Assembly: GCA_035294565.1 (NCBI GenBank) | Contig: DATGKR010000136.1 | Coordinates: forward strand, 1 to 19,633 | Reading direction: 5' to 3' | Origin: DATGKR01 sp035294565 | Lineage (GTDB): Bacteria; Actinomycetota; Acidimicrobiia; Acidimicrobiales; Palsa-688 | Length of the DNA: 19,633 bases | The notes under the pieces: generated by a model | Told to the model about the DNA's origin: nothing | What the model saw: the letters and a program-made list of their open reading frames with translations, nothing else | Database searches by the model: none | Part shown: in pieces, positions 1-7,821 of the stretch | Layout: the number at the start of each line of letters is the position of its first letter | Numbering within the stretch: position 1 is the stretch's first letter | Made by a program: the position numbers and the translations under genes

Positions 1-2
1 TG

Positions 3-482
3 CCTGTCCGCTTGGCGACGGGCGCGTTCATCTTGAACTCGGGCCTCAACAAGCTGAGGTCCGACGACGAGGAGGTGCACAAGGGCATCCACGGCATGGC
101 GTCCGGCGCCTACCCGGTGTTCGAAGGCGTCGAGCCGAGGACGTTCACGAAGATGCTCGGTACCGGCGAGACGGCGCTCGGAGCCGTTCTGCTCACCCCG
201 TTCATCGGGCCGGGCCTGGCCGGCGCCGGCCTGACCGCCTTCTCCGGAGCCCTCCTCGGCCTCTACTTCCGCACCCCCGGCATGACCGTGGACGGGATCC
301 GCCCCAGCCACCAGGGCACGGCCCTCGCCAAGGACAGCTGGATGGCCGCCATAGGCACAGCCCTGATGATCGACGCGGCGGCCAACAGGTTGCGGCACCG
401 GTCGGGCCGCTCGGCGAAGAAGGCCGCCAAGACCGCCGGCAAGGCAGCTCTCGCCGCGAAAGCGGCCAAGGCGGCGAGGTAG
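3..482 (+). CDS. DoxX-like membrane protein with Lys/Ala-rich tail (5' end may lie outside the window)
   Basis: A small hydrophobic protein whose frame is open to the left edge. A TTG lies at base 12, but the residues before it (PVRL) fit the start of the first helix, so the true start is probably upstream. Hydrophobic stretches (ATGAFILNSGLNKL near the start, then ALGAVLLTPFIGPGLAGAGL and the following SGALLGLY, then WMAAIGTALMIDAAANRL) with the RLxxGxxxxxxGxxKL pattern resemble the four-helix DoxX family, membrane proteins of poorly defined, often redox- or quinone-linked function. After the last helix, about 30 residues are almost only Lys, Arg and Ala (KKAAKTAGKAALAAKAAK), which is not part of the DoxX core. 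The stop is 31 bp before treY, so co-transcription with treYZ is possible. The family call rests on pattern alone and is moderate. Confidence 0.6.
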   Translation, partial: PVRLATGAFILNSGLNKLRSDDEEVHKGIHGMASGAYPVFEGVEPRTFTKMLGTGETALGAVLLTPFIGPGLAGAGLTAFSGALLGLYFRTPGMTVDGIRPSHQGTALAKDSWMAAIGTALMIDAAANRLRHRSGRSAKKAAKTAGKAALAAKAAKAAR

Positions 483-513
483 GCGAAGTCCTGATCACGG
501 CCCGGGGGGAGGC

Positions 514-3114
514 GTGACCCCTAGGCGCTGCACCTACCGCCTGCAGCTCCGACCGGACTTCGGTTTCGACGCCGCCGCCGACCTGTGCGGCTACCTGGCG
601 TCGCTTGGGGTCAGCGACCTGTACTGTTCGCCGATCCTGCAGGCGACGCAGGGCAGCACCCACGGCTACGACGTCGTCGACCACTCGCGGGTGAGCGACC
701 AGCTAGGCGGGGAGGCGGCCTTCGCCCGCCTGGTGGACCGCGCCAGGTCCCTGTCGATGGGGGTCACCGTCGACGTGGTCCCCAACCACATGGCGATCGA
801 CGGACGGGACAACAGGTGGTGGTGGGACGTGCTCGAGAACGGGCCGTCCAGCCTCTACGCCTCCTACTTCGACATCGACTGGCCCGGCGACAACACCAGG
901 CCGGAGCAGACGGTCCTCGTGCCCATCCTCGGCGACCGCTACGGCCGCGTCCTGGACCGGGGCGAGGTACGCCTCAGGCGCGAGGGCGGCTCGTTCTTCC
1001 TCACCTACTTCGACCACGAGCTGCCGGTGTCGCCGCGGACCCTCGACCACCTCCTCGACCGGGCGGGCAGCGAGAACCTGGCCGAGCTGGGGCGGCGGTT
1101 CGGAGGGCTGCCCCACGCGTCGCGGACGGATCCGGCGGCTGTTCGCTTCCGTCACGAGGAAAAAGAGCGGCTCCGCGAGCAGCTGGCGGTTCTCCTCGCC
1201 TCCGACCCCACGGCAGCCGAAGCGGTCGACCGCGCCGTGGAGGCGGTCAACTCCGACCCTGACCTCCTCGACGGTCTGCTGTGCCGGCAGAACTACCGTC
1301 TCGCGTACTGGAAGGCGGCGCGCGAGGAGCTGGACTACCGCCGGTTCTTCAACATCGAGACCCTCGTCGGCCTCAGGATGGAGGACGACCGTGTGTTCGC
1401 CGAGACCCACGAGACCCTGGGCCGCCTGGTCAGGGACGGCTCGGTCAGCGGGATGCGGGTGGACCACGTGGACGGCCTGCTCGACCCGGAGGGATACCTG
1501 CAGAGGCTGCGCCGCCTCGCCCCGGCCGCCTACGTGGCTGTCGAGAAGATCCTCGAGTCGGACGAGCGGCTCCCGGCCGAATGGCCAGTGGAGGGCACCA
1601 CCGGCTACGACTTCATCGCCAGGGTGACCAACGCCTTCGTCGACCCGGCCGCCGAGGAGCACCTGACCAAGTGCTACGCGTCCCTCACGAGCGAATCGGT
1701 GTCCTGGACGGAGGTGGTGCGAGCAGCCAAGCGGCAGGTCATGATCGAGGACCTCGCCCCCGAGTTCGACCGGCTGGCCCGGCTGCTGCACACGGTCTGC
1801 GAAGCGCACCGCGCCCAGCGCGACCGCACCGCCGGGGAGGTGCGGGGGGCTCTCGAAGCGGTCCTCGCCGCCTTCCCCGTCTACCGCACCTACGTCCAGC
1901 CGGACCGCCGGCGCCGTCCCGAGGACGCCGCCCGCGTCGCCGAGGCCGTGCGGGGCGCAGCCGAGGTCGCCCCCGAGGCCGACCCGGATCTGCTCGGGTT
2001 CATCGGCGAACTGCTCCTCCTCGAGTGGCCGGGCGGAGCCGAGACGGACTTCGCACTGCGCTTCCCCCAGGTGAGCGCCCCGGTGATGGCCAAAGGCGTG
2101 GAGGACACCGCCTTCTACCGTTACAACCGGCTGGTGTCGTTGAACGAGGTGGGCGGAGACCCGGGAGTCTTCGGCCGTCCCCTCGCGGACTTCCACGCCG
2201 GCTGCCGGGCGGCCGCCGAGCATCAGCCGCGGGGGATGCTGACCCTCGCCACCCATGACACCAAACGCTCCCCCGACGTGCGGGCGAGGATCTCGCTGCT
2301 CTCCGAGGAGCCCGAGCACTGGGAGGAGGCGGTGACCAGGTGGATGGGCTCCACCGACCGCCACGCCGGCACGGCCGGCCCGGACTACAACACCCGCTAC
2401 CTGTTCTTCCAGACGCTCGTCGGGGCGTGGCCGATCGAAACCGATCGGGTCGCCGGGTACATGGCCAAGGCGGCCAAGGAGGCGAAGGTCTTCACGTCGT
2501 GGACCGACCCGAACGCCGACTACGACTACTGCCTGCGGCGCTTCGTCGAGGCAACCCTCTCCGACGAGGGCTTCGTCGCCGACCTGGAGAGGTACCTGAT
2601 GGAGCGGCGCACGGTAGAGCTCGGAAAGGCGGCCTCGCTCGCCCAGGCGGCCCTCTTGCTCACCTGCCCGGGTGTGCCGGACGTCTACCAGGGGACCGAG
2701 ACCTGGGACAACAGCCTGGTGGACCCCGACAACCGCCGGCCCGTCGACTTCGACGCTCTCGCACGGCGCCTCGGCGCTGGCGAGGAGAACCCCGCCACCT
2801 CGAAGCTGGCGCTGACCGCCCTCCTCTTGGGCCACCGCGCCCGGCGCCCGGAGCTCTACGACGGCGCCCCCTACGAGCCGCTCCCCGCCGACGGGGATCA
2901 TAGCGACGACCTGATCGCCTTCAGCAGGGGCCGGCTGGTGGTCGTGGCGACCCGGCGCGCCACCCGCCTGTCCGCGTGGGGGGCCACCACGGTGGAGCTG
3001 CCGCCCGGCCGCTGGCGGTTCGTCTCCGGCGCGGCCCGCGAGGAGGTGGCCGGCGGCAGGCAAAGGGTCGGGGATCTCCTCGGCCCCGCACCGGTCGCCG
3101 TGCTGGAGGGTTGA
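514..3114 (+). CDS. treY: Malto-oligosyltrehalose synthase (maltooligosyl trehalose synthase)
   Basis: Family GH13 enzyme that converts the reducing-end alpha-1,4 link of a malto-oligosaccharide to an alpha,alpha-1,1 link, leaving a terminal trehalose for TreZ; cytoplasmic. The 866-residue length is somewhat longer than many TreY proteins. Visible: the N-terminal TYRLQL...FGF region, YCSPILQA and GSTHGYDVVDH; the GH13 region VDVVPNHMA (86-94); the nucleophile Asp317 in GMRVDHVDGL; the acid/base Glu344 in AVEKILES; and Asp582 in THDTKRSPDVRAR, a TreY signature. A GTG start at 514 is chosen because a GGGGGAGG ribosome site lies immediately upstream (about 505-512). Although the spacing is short, TYRLQL falls at the expected family position. 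The gene is followed two bases after its stop by treZ. TreX, the usual debranching partner, is not in the window. Confidence 0.95.
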   Translation: MTPRRCTYRLQLRPDFGFDAAADLCGYLASLGVSDLYCSPILQATQGSTHGYDVVDHSRVSDQLGGEAAFARLVDRARSLSMGVTVDVVPNHMAIDGRDNRWWWDVLENGPSSLYASYFDIDWPGDNTRPEQTVLVPILGDRYGRVLDRGEVRLRREGGSFFLTYFDHELPVSPRTLDHLLDRAGSENLAELGRRFGGLPHASRTDPAAVRFRHEEKERLREQLAVLLASDPTAAEAVDRAVEAVNSDPDLLDGLLCRQNYRLAYWKAAREELDYRRFFNIETLVGLRMEDDRVFAETHETLGRLVRDGSVSGMRVDHVDGLLDPEGYLQRLRRLAPAAYVAVEKILESDERLPAEWPVEGTTGYDFIARVTNAFVDPAAEEHLTKCYASLTSESVSWTEVVRAAKRQVMIEDLAPEFDRLARLLHTVCEAHRAQRDRTAGEVRGALEAVLAAFPVYRTYVQPDRRRRPEDAARVAEAVRGAAEVAPEADPDLLGFIGELLLLEWPGGAETDFALRFPQVSAPVMAKGVEDTAFYRYNRLVSLNEVGGDPGVFGRPLADFHAGCRAAAEHQPRGMLTLATHDTKRSPDVRARISLLSEEPEHWEEAVTRWMGSTDRHAGTAGPDYNTRYLFFQTLVGAWPIETDRVAGYMAKAAKEAKVFTSWTDPNADYDYCLRRFVEATLSDEGFVADLERYLMERRTVELGKAASLAQAALLLTCPGVPDVYQGTETWDNSLVDPDNRRPVDFDALARRLGAGEENPATSKLALTALLLGHRARRPELYDGAPYEPLPADGDHSDDLIAFSRGRLVVVATRRATRLSAWGATTVELPPGRWRFVSGAAREEVAGGRQRVGDLLGPAPVAVLEG
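3105..3110 (+). promoter_or_regulatory. Ribosome binding site deciding the treZ start
   Basis: GGAGGG inside the last codons of treY sits six bases before GTG 3117. An in-frame TTG at 3111 directly abuts this site and is too close to use it, so GTG 3117 is the better start. Because the site overlaps the treY end, treZ translation is probably coupled to treY. Confidence 0.7.
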
Positions 3115-3116
3115 CG

Positions 3117-4883
3117 GTGCGGGACGTGGCGGTGTGGGCGCCCCGTGCCTCGACAGTGGAGGTGGTGTGGCCCGCCGGTCGGGCGGCGATGCGGCAGGCA
3201 GGGGGCGGATGGTGGTCCCTGCCCGTCGAGGAGGCCGTCCACGGCTGGCGCTACGGGTTCTCCCTCGACGGAGGGCCGGTCCGGCCCGACCCGAGATCCG
3301 CTTCGCAGCCCGAAGGCGTCGAGGGCCTCTCCGAGCTGGTCGACCACGGGCGCTTTGGGTGGACCGACTCCGCGTGGCGGGGCCTGCACCTGCCGGGTTC
3401 GGTCATCTACGAGCTTCACGTCGGCACCTTCTCCCCCGAGGGCACCTTCGACGGCGTGACCGCCAAGCTCGGCCACCTGGTCGACCTCGGCGTGGACGCC
3501 GTCGAGGTCATGCCGGTCGCGGCGTTCCCCGGGGCCCGCGGCTGGGGGTACGACGGCGTGTGCCTGTTCGCTCCGCACAGCGCCTACGGGGGGCCGGACG
3601 GGTTCAAGAGGATGGTCGACGCGTGCCACTCGGCGGGGATCGGGGTGATCCTCGACGTGGTCTACAACCACCTCGGCCCGTCGGGGAACCACCTTTCGGA
3701 GTTCGGCCCCTATTTTTCGGCTGCGCACCGCACCAACTGGGGTGACGGGGTGAACCTCGACGGGCCCGGCAGCGACGAGGTCCGCCGCTTCCTCGTCGAC
3801 AACGCCCTGAGCTGGCTGGCCGACTACCACCTCGACGGCCTGCGCCTCGACGCCGTGCACGCCCTCGCCGACCGCTCGGCGGTGCACTTCCTCGAGCAGC
3901 TGTCCTCCGAGGTCCGTTCCCTTTCGGCCCACCTCCGCCGGCCGCTCGCCCTCGTAGCCGAGTCGGACCTCAACGACCCCCGCTTCGTCCGGCCCCCGCG
4001 CGAGGGAGGCTTCGGTCTCGACTCGGCGTGGGCCGACGAGTGGCACCACGCCTGGCACGCCCTCTTCAGCGGCGAGAGGGACGGCTACTACGCCGACTTC
4101 GGCGGGTTCGACCATCTGGCCAAAGCGCTGCGCCAGGCGTGGGTCTACGACGGCGTGTGGTCCGAGCACCGCCAACGCACCCACGGCCGGCCCCCGGAGG
4201 GCCTGACGGGCGACCGCTTCGTGGTGTGCACCCAGAACCACGACCAGGTCGGCAACCGCGCCCGCGGCGAGCGGTCCGGGGCGCTCATGTCGACGTCGCG
4301 TCTGAAGGTGGCAGCAGCGTTGCTGCTCACGTCGCCTTTCGTGCCGATGATCTTCCAGGGCGAGGAGTGGGCGGCGTCGACACCGTGGCAGTACTTCACC
4401 GACTTCGACGACCCGGAGCTGGGCCGGGCGGTGAGCGAGGGCCGGCGCAGGGAGTTCTCCTCCTTCGGCTGGTCCCCCGAAGAGGTGCCCGACCCCCAGG
4501 AGGCGGCAACGTTCCTCTGCTCCCGTCTCGACTGGTCGGAACGGCTGGAGGAGCCGCACGCCTCGGTCCTGTCGTGGTACCGGCGGCTCGTCGCCCTACG
4601 GCGGGAAATCCCGGACCTCGCCGACGGTGATCTCCGCCGCACCTCGGTCAGCGCCGACCCGGCGGCGGGGACGATCACCGTGCACCGCGGTTCTGTCGTC
4701 GTCGCGGCGCTCATCGGGCCGTCACCTACTGACCTGGAGGTCGGCGGAGGCGACCTGTTGACGGCCAGCGAGCCCGGTGTGAGGCTGCGAGGCTCCACCT
4801 TGGACCTGGTACCAGACAGCCTGGCCATTATCCGGCGGCGGCCTATGCACCGACCCGCCAGCCAGCCGGGGCAAAAGCCGTAG
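3117..4883 (+). CDS. treZ: Malto-oligosyltrehalose trehalohydrolase
   Basis: GH13 enzyme that hydrolyses the alpha-1,4 bond next to the trehalosyl end made by TreY, releasing free trehalose. From GTG 3117 the product is 588 residues, a usual TreZ length. It opens with a carbohydrate-binding beta-sandwich (VWAPRASTVEVVW). The catalytic barrel follows: YELHVGTFSPEGTF, GWGYDGVCLFAPHSAYGGP, ILDVVYNHLGPSGNHL, the nucleophile Asp245 in GLRLDAVHAL, the acid/base Glu282 in LVAESDLNDPRF and Asp376 in CTQNHDQVGNRARGER. The YNHLGPSGN and AESDLNDPRF strings separate TreZ from the glycogen branching enzyme. An in-frame opening upstream to 2976 lies inside treY and is not the start. The final 41 bases overlap ftsH on the opposite strand. 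Confidence 0.95.
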   Translation: MRDVAVWAPRASTVEVVWPAGRAAMRQAGGGWWSLPVEEAVHGWRYGFSLDGGPVRPDPRSASQPEGVEGLSELVDHGRFGWTDSAWRGLHLPGSVIYELHVGTFSPEGTFDGVTAKLGHLVDLGVDAVEVMPVAAFPGARGWGYDGVCLFAPHSAYGGPDGFKRMVDACHSAGIGVILDVVYNHLGPSGNHLSEFGPYFSAAHRTNWGDGVNLDGPGSDEVRRFLVDNALSWLADYHLDGLRLDAVHALADRSAVHFLEQLSSEVRSLSAHLRRPLALVAESDLNDPRFVRPPREGGFGLDSAWADEWHHAWHALFSGERDGYYADFGGFDHLAKALRQAWVYDGVWSEHRQRTHGRPPEGLTGDRFVVCTQNHDQVGNRARGERSGALMSTSRLKVAAALLLTSPFVPMIFQGEEWAASTPWQYFTDFDDPELGRAVSEGRRREFSSFGWSPEEVPDPQEAATFLCSRLDWSERLEEPHASVLSWYRRLVALRREIPDLADGDLRRTSVSADPAAGTITVHRGSVVVAALIGPSPTDLEVGGGDLLTASEPGVRLRGSTLDLVPDSLAIIRRRPMHRPASQPGQKP

Positions 4884-6789
4884 CGGCCGCCCCTTCTGAT
4901 TCGGAGACCTCCTCCTGGCGGAGAATGTCGAGCACTGTGCGCCCGTCCACGGTCTCGTGCTCGAGGAGCGCCTCGGTGAGGCGGTCCAACGCGACCCGGT
5001 GCTGCTCCAAGAGGCTGGCCGCCCGGGCCTCCGCTCCGCGCAGCAGGCGCTCCACCTCCCGATCGACCCGCTCCTGGGTCGCCTCTGCGAACGGTCGGCT
5101 GCCGACCTCCTGGCCGCCCGGCAGGAACATGCCGCCGCCACCTTGGTAGCTGACCGGGCCCAGCTGGTCCGACAGGCCGTACTCGCGGACCATCTTCACC
5201 GCCAGGTCGGTGGCCGACGCCAGGTCGTTGGCCGCACCGGTGGACGGCTCGCCGAGCACCAGGTTCTCGGCGGCTCGCCCCCCGAGACGCACCGCCAGCG
5301 AGTCGAGCAGCCACGAGAGCGAGTACAGACGCCGTTCAGATTCGGGGAGCAGGTGGGTCACGCCGAGGCTCTGGCCGGCGGGGAGGATGGTCACCCGCTC
5401 GACCGGGTCGGCGTGGGGGGAGACAGCGGCGACTATGGCGTGGCCCGCTTCGTGGACGGCGACGGCGTGGCGCTCCTCGGGCAGCAGCAGGTTGGAGTCC
5501 TCCCGCCGGCCGAGGATTATGCGGTCCCGGGCCGCGTCGAAATCCTTCTGGCAAAGCACCTGGCGTCCCTCGCGAACGGCGTGTATGGCGGCCTCGTTGG
5601 CCAAGTTGGCCAGCTCAGCCCCTGAGAAGCCGGGGGTGGCGCGGGCCAGCACCGACAGGTCGACATCGGGGCCGAGGCGCTTGTCGCGGCAGTGCACCGC
5701 CAAGATGGCGGCCCGTTCTGCCTGGTTGGGCAGCGGCACGGTGACCTGACGGTCGAAACGCCCGGGACGCAGGAGGGCGGCGTCGAGCACCTCCGGTCGA
5801 TTGGTGGCAGCCAGCACCACGACGCCCGTCGCGGGGTCGAAACCGTCCATCTCCGCCAGGAGCTGGTTGAGGGTCTGCTCCCGCTCGTCGTTGGCGACGG
5901 CGGCGCCGCCGACCGCCCGGCGGCTGCCGATGGCGTCGATCTCGTCCACGAAGACAATCGCCGGCGCCAGCTTGCGGGCCTCGGCGAAGAGGTCCCGGAC
6001 CCGCGCCGCCCCTACCCCCACGAACATTTCCACGAAACTCGACCCTGAGGTGGATATGAACGGGACCCCCGCCTCGCCCGCCACTGCGCGCGCCAGCAGA
6101 GTCTTGCCCGTTCCGGGCGGCCCGACCATCAAGACGCCCCTCGGAACGACGGCCCCGGCGCTGCGGAACTTCTCCGGGTCGCGCAGGAATTCGACGACCT
6201 CAGCTATCTCCGCCTTGGCGCCCTCGTAGCCGGCGACATCGGCGAAGGTGGTTCGAGGCCGGTCGGTGTCGAAAACCTTGGCCCGCGCCCGGCCGACGCT
6301 CATCAGCCCGCTGAGGAGGCCGCTGCCGGAGCTGGAAGCCCGGCCGGTGGCCGCGAACACCAGCCCGAGGAGGATGAGGGGCAGGAACGACAGCACACCT
6401 CCGAGGATCTCCGACCAGACGGACGGGCCCGACGAGGCGGTGGCGGAGATCTGCACGCCTTTGGCCTGCAGCTGGGCGAGCAGCGGCGGGCCGGCCAGGC
6501 CGATCGGGATGGTGGTCGTGTAGGGCTGGCCGCCAACCAGGTCACCGGCGGCGTTGCCGTCGGGGGCGACCGTAACGGAGGCGACCCGGCCGTGGTCGAC
6601 GTCCGCGATGAACTGCGAATAGGTCAGGTTCTGAGGCACCTTCCCGTGGGGCAGGGACCCGAAGAACAATAAGGCGAGGCTCAAAACGAGCCCGATCGGT
6701 AGCAGCCAGCGCCGCCAGGGGGGCGAAGGTGGCGGCGCCGACGGTACCGGCTTGTCGTTGCCCAGCGGTGAGACAGCCTGCTTGGACAT
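4843..6789 (-). CDS. ftsH: ATP-dependent zinc metalloprotease FtsH
   Basis: Membrane-anchored AAA+ protease that pulls out and degrades damaged membrane proteins and some regulators; works as a hexamer. The 648 residues hold: a short Pro-rich cytoplasmic tail, TM1 (about 29-46), an extracytoplasmic domain beginning LTYSQFIADV, TM2 (about 128-147), Walker A GPPGTGKT (223-230), pore motif FVEMFVGVGA, Walker B IVFVDEIDA (278-286), the second region of homology with RPGRFDR (341-347), the zinc site HEAGH (446-450) and the third ligand Asp522 in NDLASAT. All catalytic residues are present. The ATG at 6789 follows GGGAGGG at good spacing. It does not sit beside tilS, hpt or folE, the common actinobacterial ftsH setting, so it may be a second paralogue (inference). 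A 385-bp non-coding region precedes it. Confidence 0.97.
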   Translation of the reverse strand: MSKQAVSPLGNDKPVPSAPPPSPPWRRWLLPIGLVLSLALLFFGSLPHGKVPQNLTYSQFIADVDHGRVASVTVAPDGNAAGDLVGGQPYTTTIPIGLAGPPLLAQLQAKGVQISATASSGPSVWSEILGGVLSFLPLILLGLVFAATGRASSSGSGLLSGLMSVGRARAKVFDTDRPRTTFADVAGYEGAKAEIAEVVEFLRDPEKFRSAGAVVPRGVLMVGPPGTGKTLLARAVAGEAGVPFISTSGSSFVEMFVGVGAARVRDLFAEARKLAPAIVFVDEIDAIGSRRAVGGAAVANDEREQTLNQLLAEMDGFDPATGVVVLAATNRPEVLDAALLRPGRFDRQVTVPLPNQAERAAILAVHCRDKRLGPDVDLSVLARATPGFSGAELANLANEAAIHAVREGRQVLCQKDFDAARDRIILGRREDSNLLLPEERHAVAVHEAGHAIVAAVSPHADPVERVTILPAGQSLGVTHLLPESERRLYSLSWLLDSLAVRLGGRAAENLVLGEPSTGAANDLASATDLAVKMVREYGLSDQLGPVSYQGGGGMFLPGGQEVGSRPFAEATQERVDREVERLLRGAEARAASLLEQHRVALDRLTEALLEHETVDGRTVLDILRQEEVSESEGAAATAFAPAGWRVGA

Positions 6790-6976
6790 CTCACACCCTC
6801 CCGCTCACGTTCAGAGGCCGGGGCGAAACCCGCTATCACCCGGGTGAACGACACGCGGGCCAGCGCGTATTCCTGTCCCGGCGTGCCCCGGGAGCGTCAC
6901 CTCGTACACGAAGCGCCCGAGCGTCCGTTCCCGTCTACGGAGGATCCCGGCGCGTTGGCGAACGCCTCGCCACCGC

Positions 6977-6997
6977 TCGGCCAGGGACACTGGCCGA
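6977..6997. repeat. Perfect 8-bp inverted repeat upstream of ftsH
   Basis: TCGGCCAG and CTGGCCGA are exact reverse complements with a five-base gap (GGACA), about 190 bp upstream of the ftsH ATG. The symmetry could be an operator for a dimeric repressor or an RNA hairpin in a long leader. There is no T tract on either side, so an intrinsic terminator is less likely. Confidence 0.6.
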
Positions 6998-7142
6998 CGA
7001 CCGGCGTCCGCAACCCCCTCGGCCGCTTGGTTGGCGCGGAATAAAACCGGCGCGGTCGTTGTCCTCGGAGTTGCACGTCGCGGTCGGCCCCAACGGACCG
7101 CCGGTCGTGCCAGGTGGGGCCTGGGGCGGGCGCCGCCTGCTA

Positions 7143-7174
7143 GGGGCTCGCCCCGGCCCGCTGGCCGCAGCGGG
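7143..7174 (-). terminator. Tandem GC hairpins after the PfpI-like gene
   Basis: On the minus strand, directly after the pfpI-like TGA, CCCGCTG and CAGCGGG form a 7-bp stem around a 4-base loop (7157-7174). It is followed within a few bases by a second hairpin, GGGG/CCCC around CGAG (7143-7154). No U tract follows, as is frequent for putative terminators in high-GC actinobacteria. This suggests that pfpI transcripts end here and that ftsH has its own promoter. Confidence 0.45.
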
Positions 7175-7744
7175 TCAGCTGCCGCTGCGAACCGGGGAGA
7201 ACACCTCGATGAGGTTACGGCAGAAGGCGGGCAGGTCGTCGGGCTTGCGGCTTGTCACCAAGATGTTGGGGCCGCCGGTGCACACGACGACCTCCTCGTC
7301 GACCCAGCGCCCGCCCGCGTTGGCGATGTCGGTCCTCAGGCTCGGCCAGGAGGTGAGCGTTCGGTTGCGCACGACGTCGGCTTCGACGAGCGTCCAGGGA
7401 CCGTGGCAGATCGCCGCGACCGGCTTGCCGGCTTCGAACATCGACCTGACGAGGTCGATAGCCGCCCGGTCCATGCGGAGGCGGTCGGGGTTGGCCACGC
7501 CGCCCGGGAGCACCACCCCGTCGTACTCGTCCGGGGACGCTTCCGCTGTCGTCCGGTCGACTGGGAAACGGTCCGCCTTGTCGAGATGCTTGAACGCCTG
7601 GGCCTCGCCCGCTTCGGGGGCGATCAGCTCGGGTCGACCACCGACCGCCGCCACTGCCTGCCAGGGCTCGGTCAGCTCGGACTGCTCGATCCCCTCGTTG
7701 GCGACGAGGAACGCCACCCTCGCGCCTTTGAGCTCATCTGCCAT
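7175..7744 (-). CDS. DJ-1/PfpI family protein (type 1 glutamine amidotransferase-like)
   Basis: A 189-residue single-domain protein of the PfpI/YhbO branch of the DJ-1 superfamily, whose members are described as glyoxalases, protein deglycases or proteases in stress protection. Visible: the beta-strand and Glu17 in FLVANEGIEQSEL (family ANEFEDxE), GVVLPGGVANPDRLR, the nucleophile elbow AAICHGPW with Cys113 and His114, and the typical tail LTSWPSLRTDIANAGG...VVCTGGPNILVTSRKPDDLPAF. All three active-site residues are present. The ATG at 7744 is preceded by GAGAGGAG at proper spacing; the frame stays open far upstream through the hydratase gene, but that is a shadow. It lies 77 bp after the hydratase stop, and I see no definite promoter in that gap. 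The family is certain; the substrate is not. Confidence 0.93.
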   Translation of the reverse strand: MADELKGARVAFLVANEGIEQSELTEPWQAVAAVGGRPELIAPEAGEAQAFKHLDKADRFPVDRTTAEASPDEYDGVVLPGGVANPDRLRMDRAAIDLVRSMFEAGKPVAAICHGPWTLVEADVVRNRTLTSWPSLRTDIANAGGRWVDEEVVVCTGGPNILVTSRKPDDLPAFCRNLIEVFSPVRSGS

Positions 7745-7821
7745 CGCAAACTCCTCTCGTCGTCGCCTATGACGGCGCGATACCCGCGGGCCGCCGGCGG
7801 AAACGTCCGGTGGGCTCCCCG

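Larger units (their letters stand above)
6790..7174 (-). other. Non-coding region upstream of ftsH
   Basis: A 385-bp stretch between the pfpI-like stop and the ftsH start, both on the minus strand. It holds GC hairpins at the pfpI end, a perfect 8-bp dyad near the middle and, at 7038-7048, a short AT-rich string (GGTTTTATTCC on the minus strand), one of very few in the window. The ftsH ribosome site lies at the left end. I could not match a convincing -35/-10 pair, a CIRCE or a HAIR element. Short open frames here (for example 6844-7044, plus strand) have no ribosome site and no recognisable product, so I do not call a gene. Confidence 0.6.

Noticed and set aside
703..3063. 786-codon open frame on the minus strand opposite treY
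   Set aside because: Typical long antisense shadow in very GC-rich DNA; no family motifs, and treY on the other strand is certain.
6844..7044. 66-codon plus-strand open frame in the ftsH upstream gap
   Set aside because: GTG start without ribosome site, no recognisable product, and composition like neighbouring shadows.
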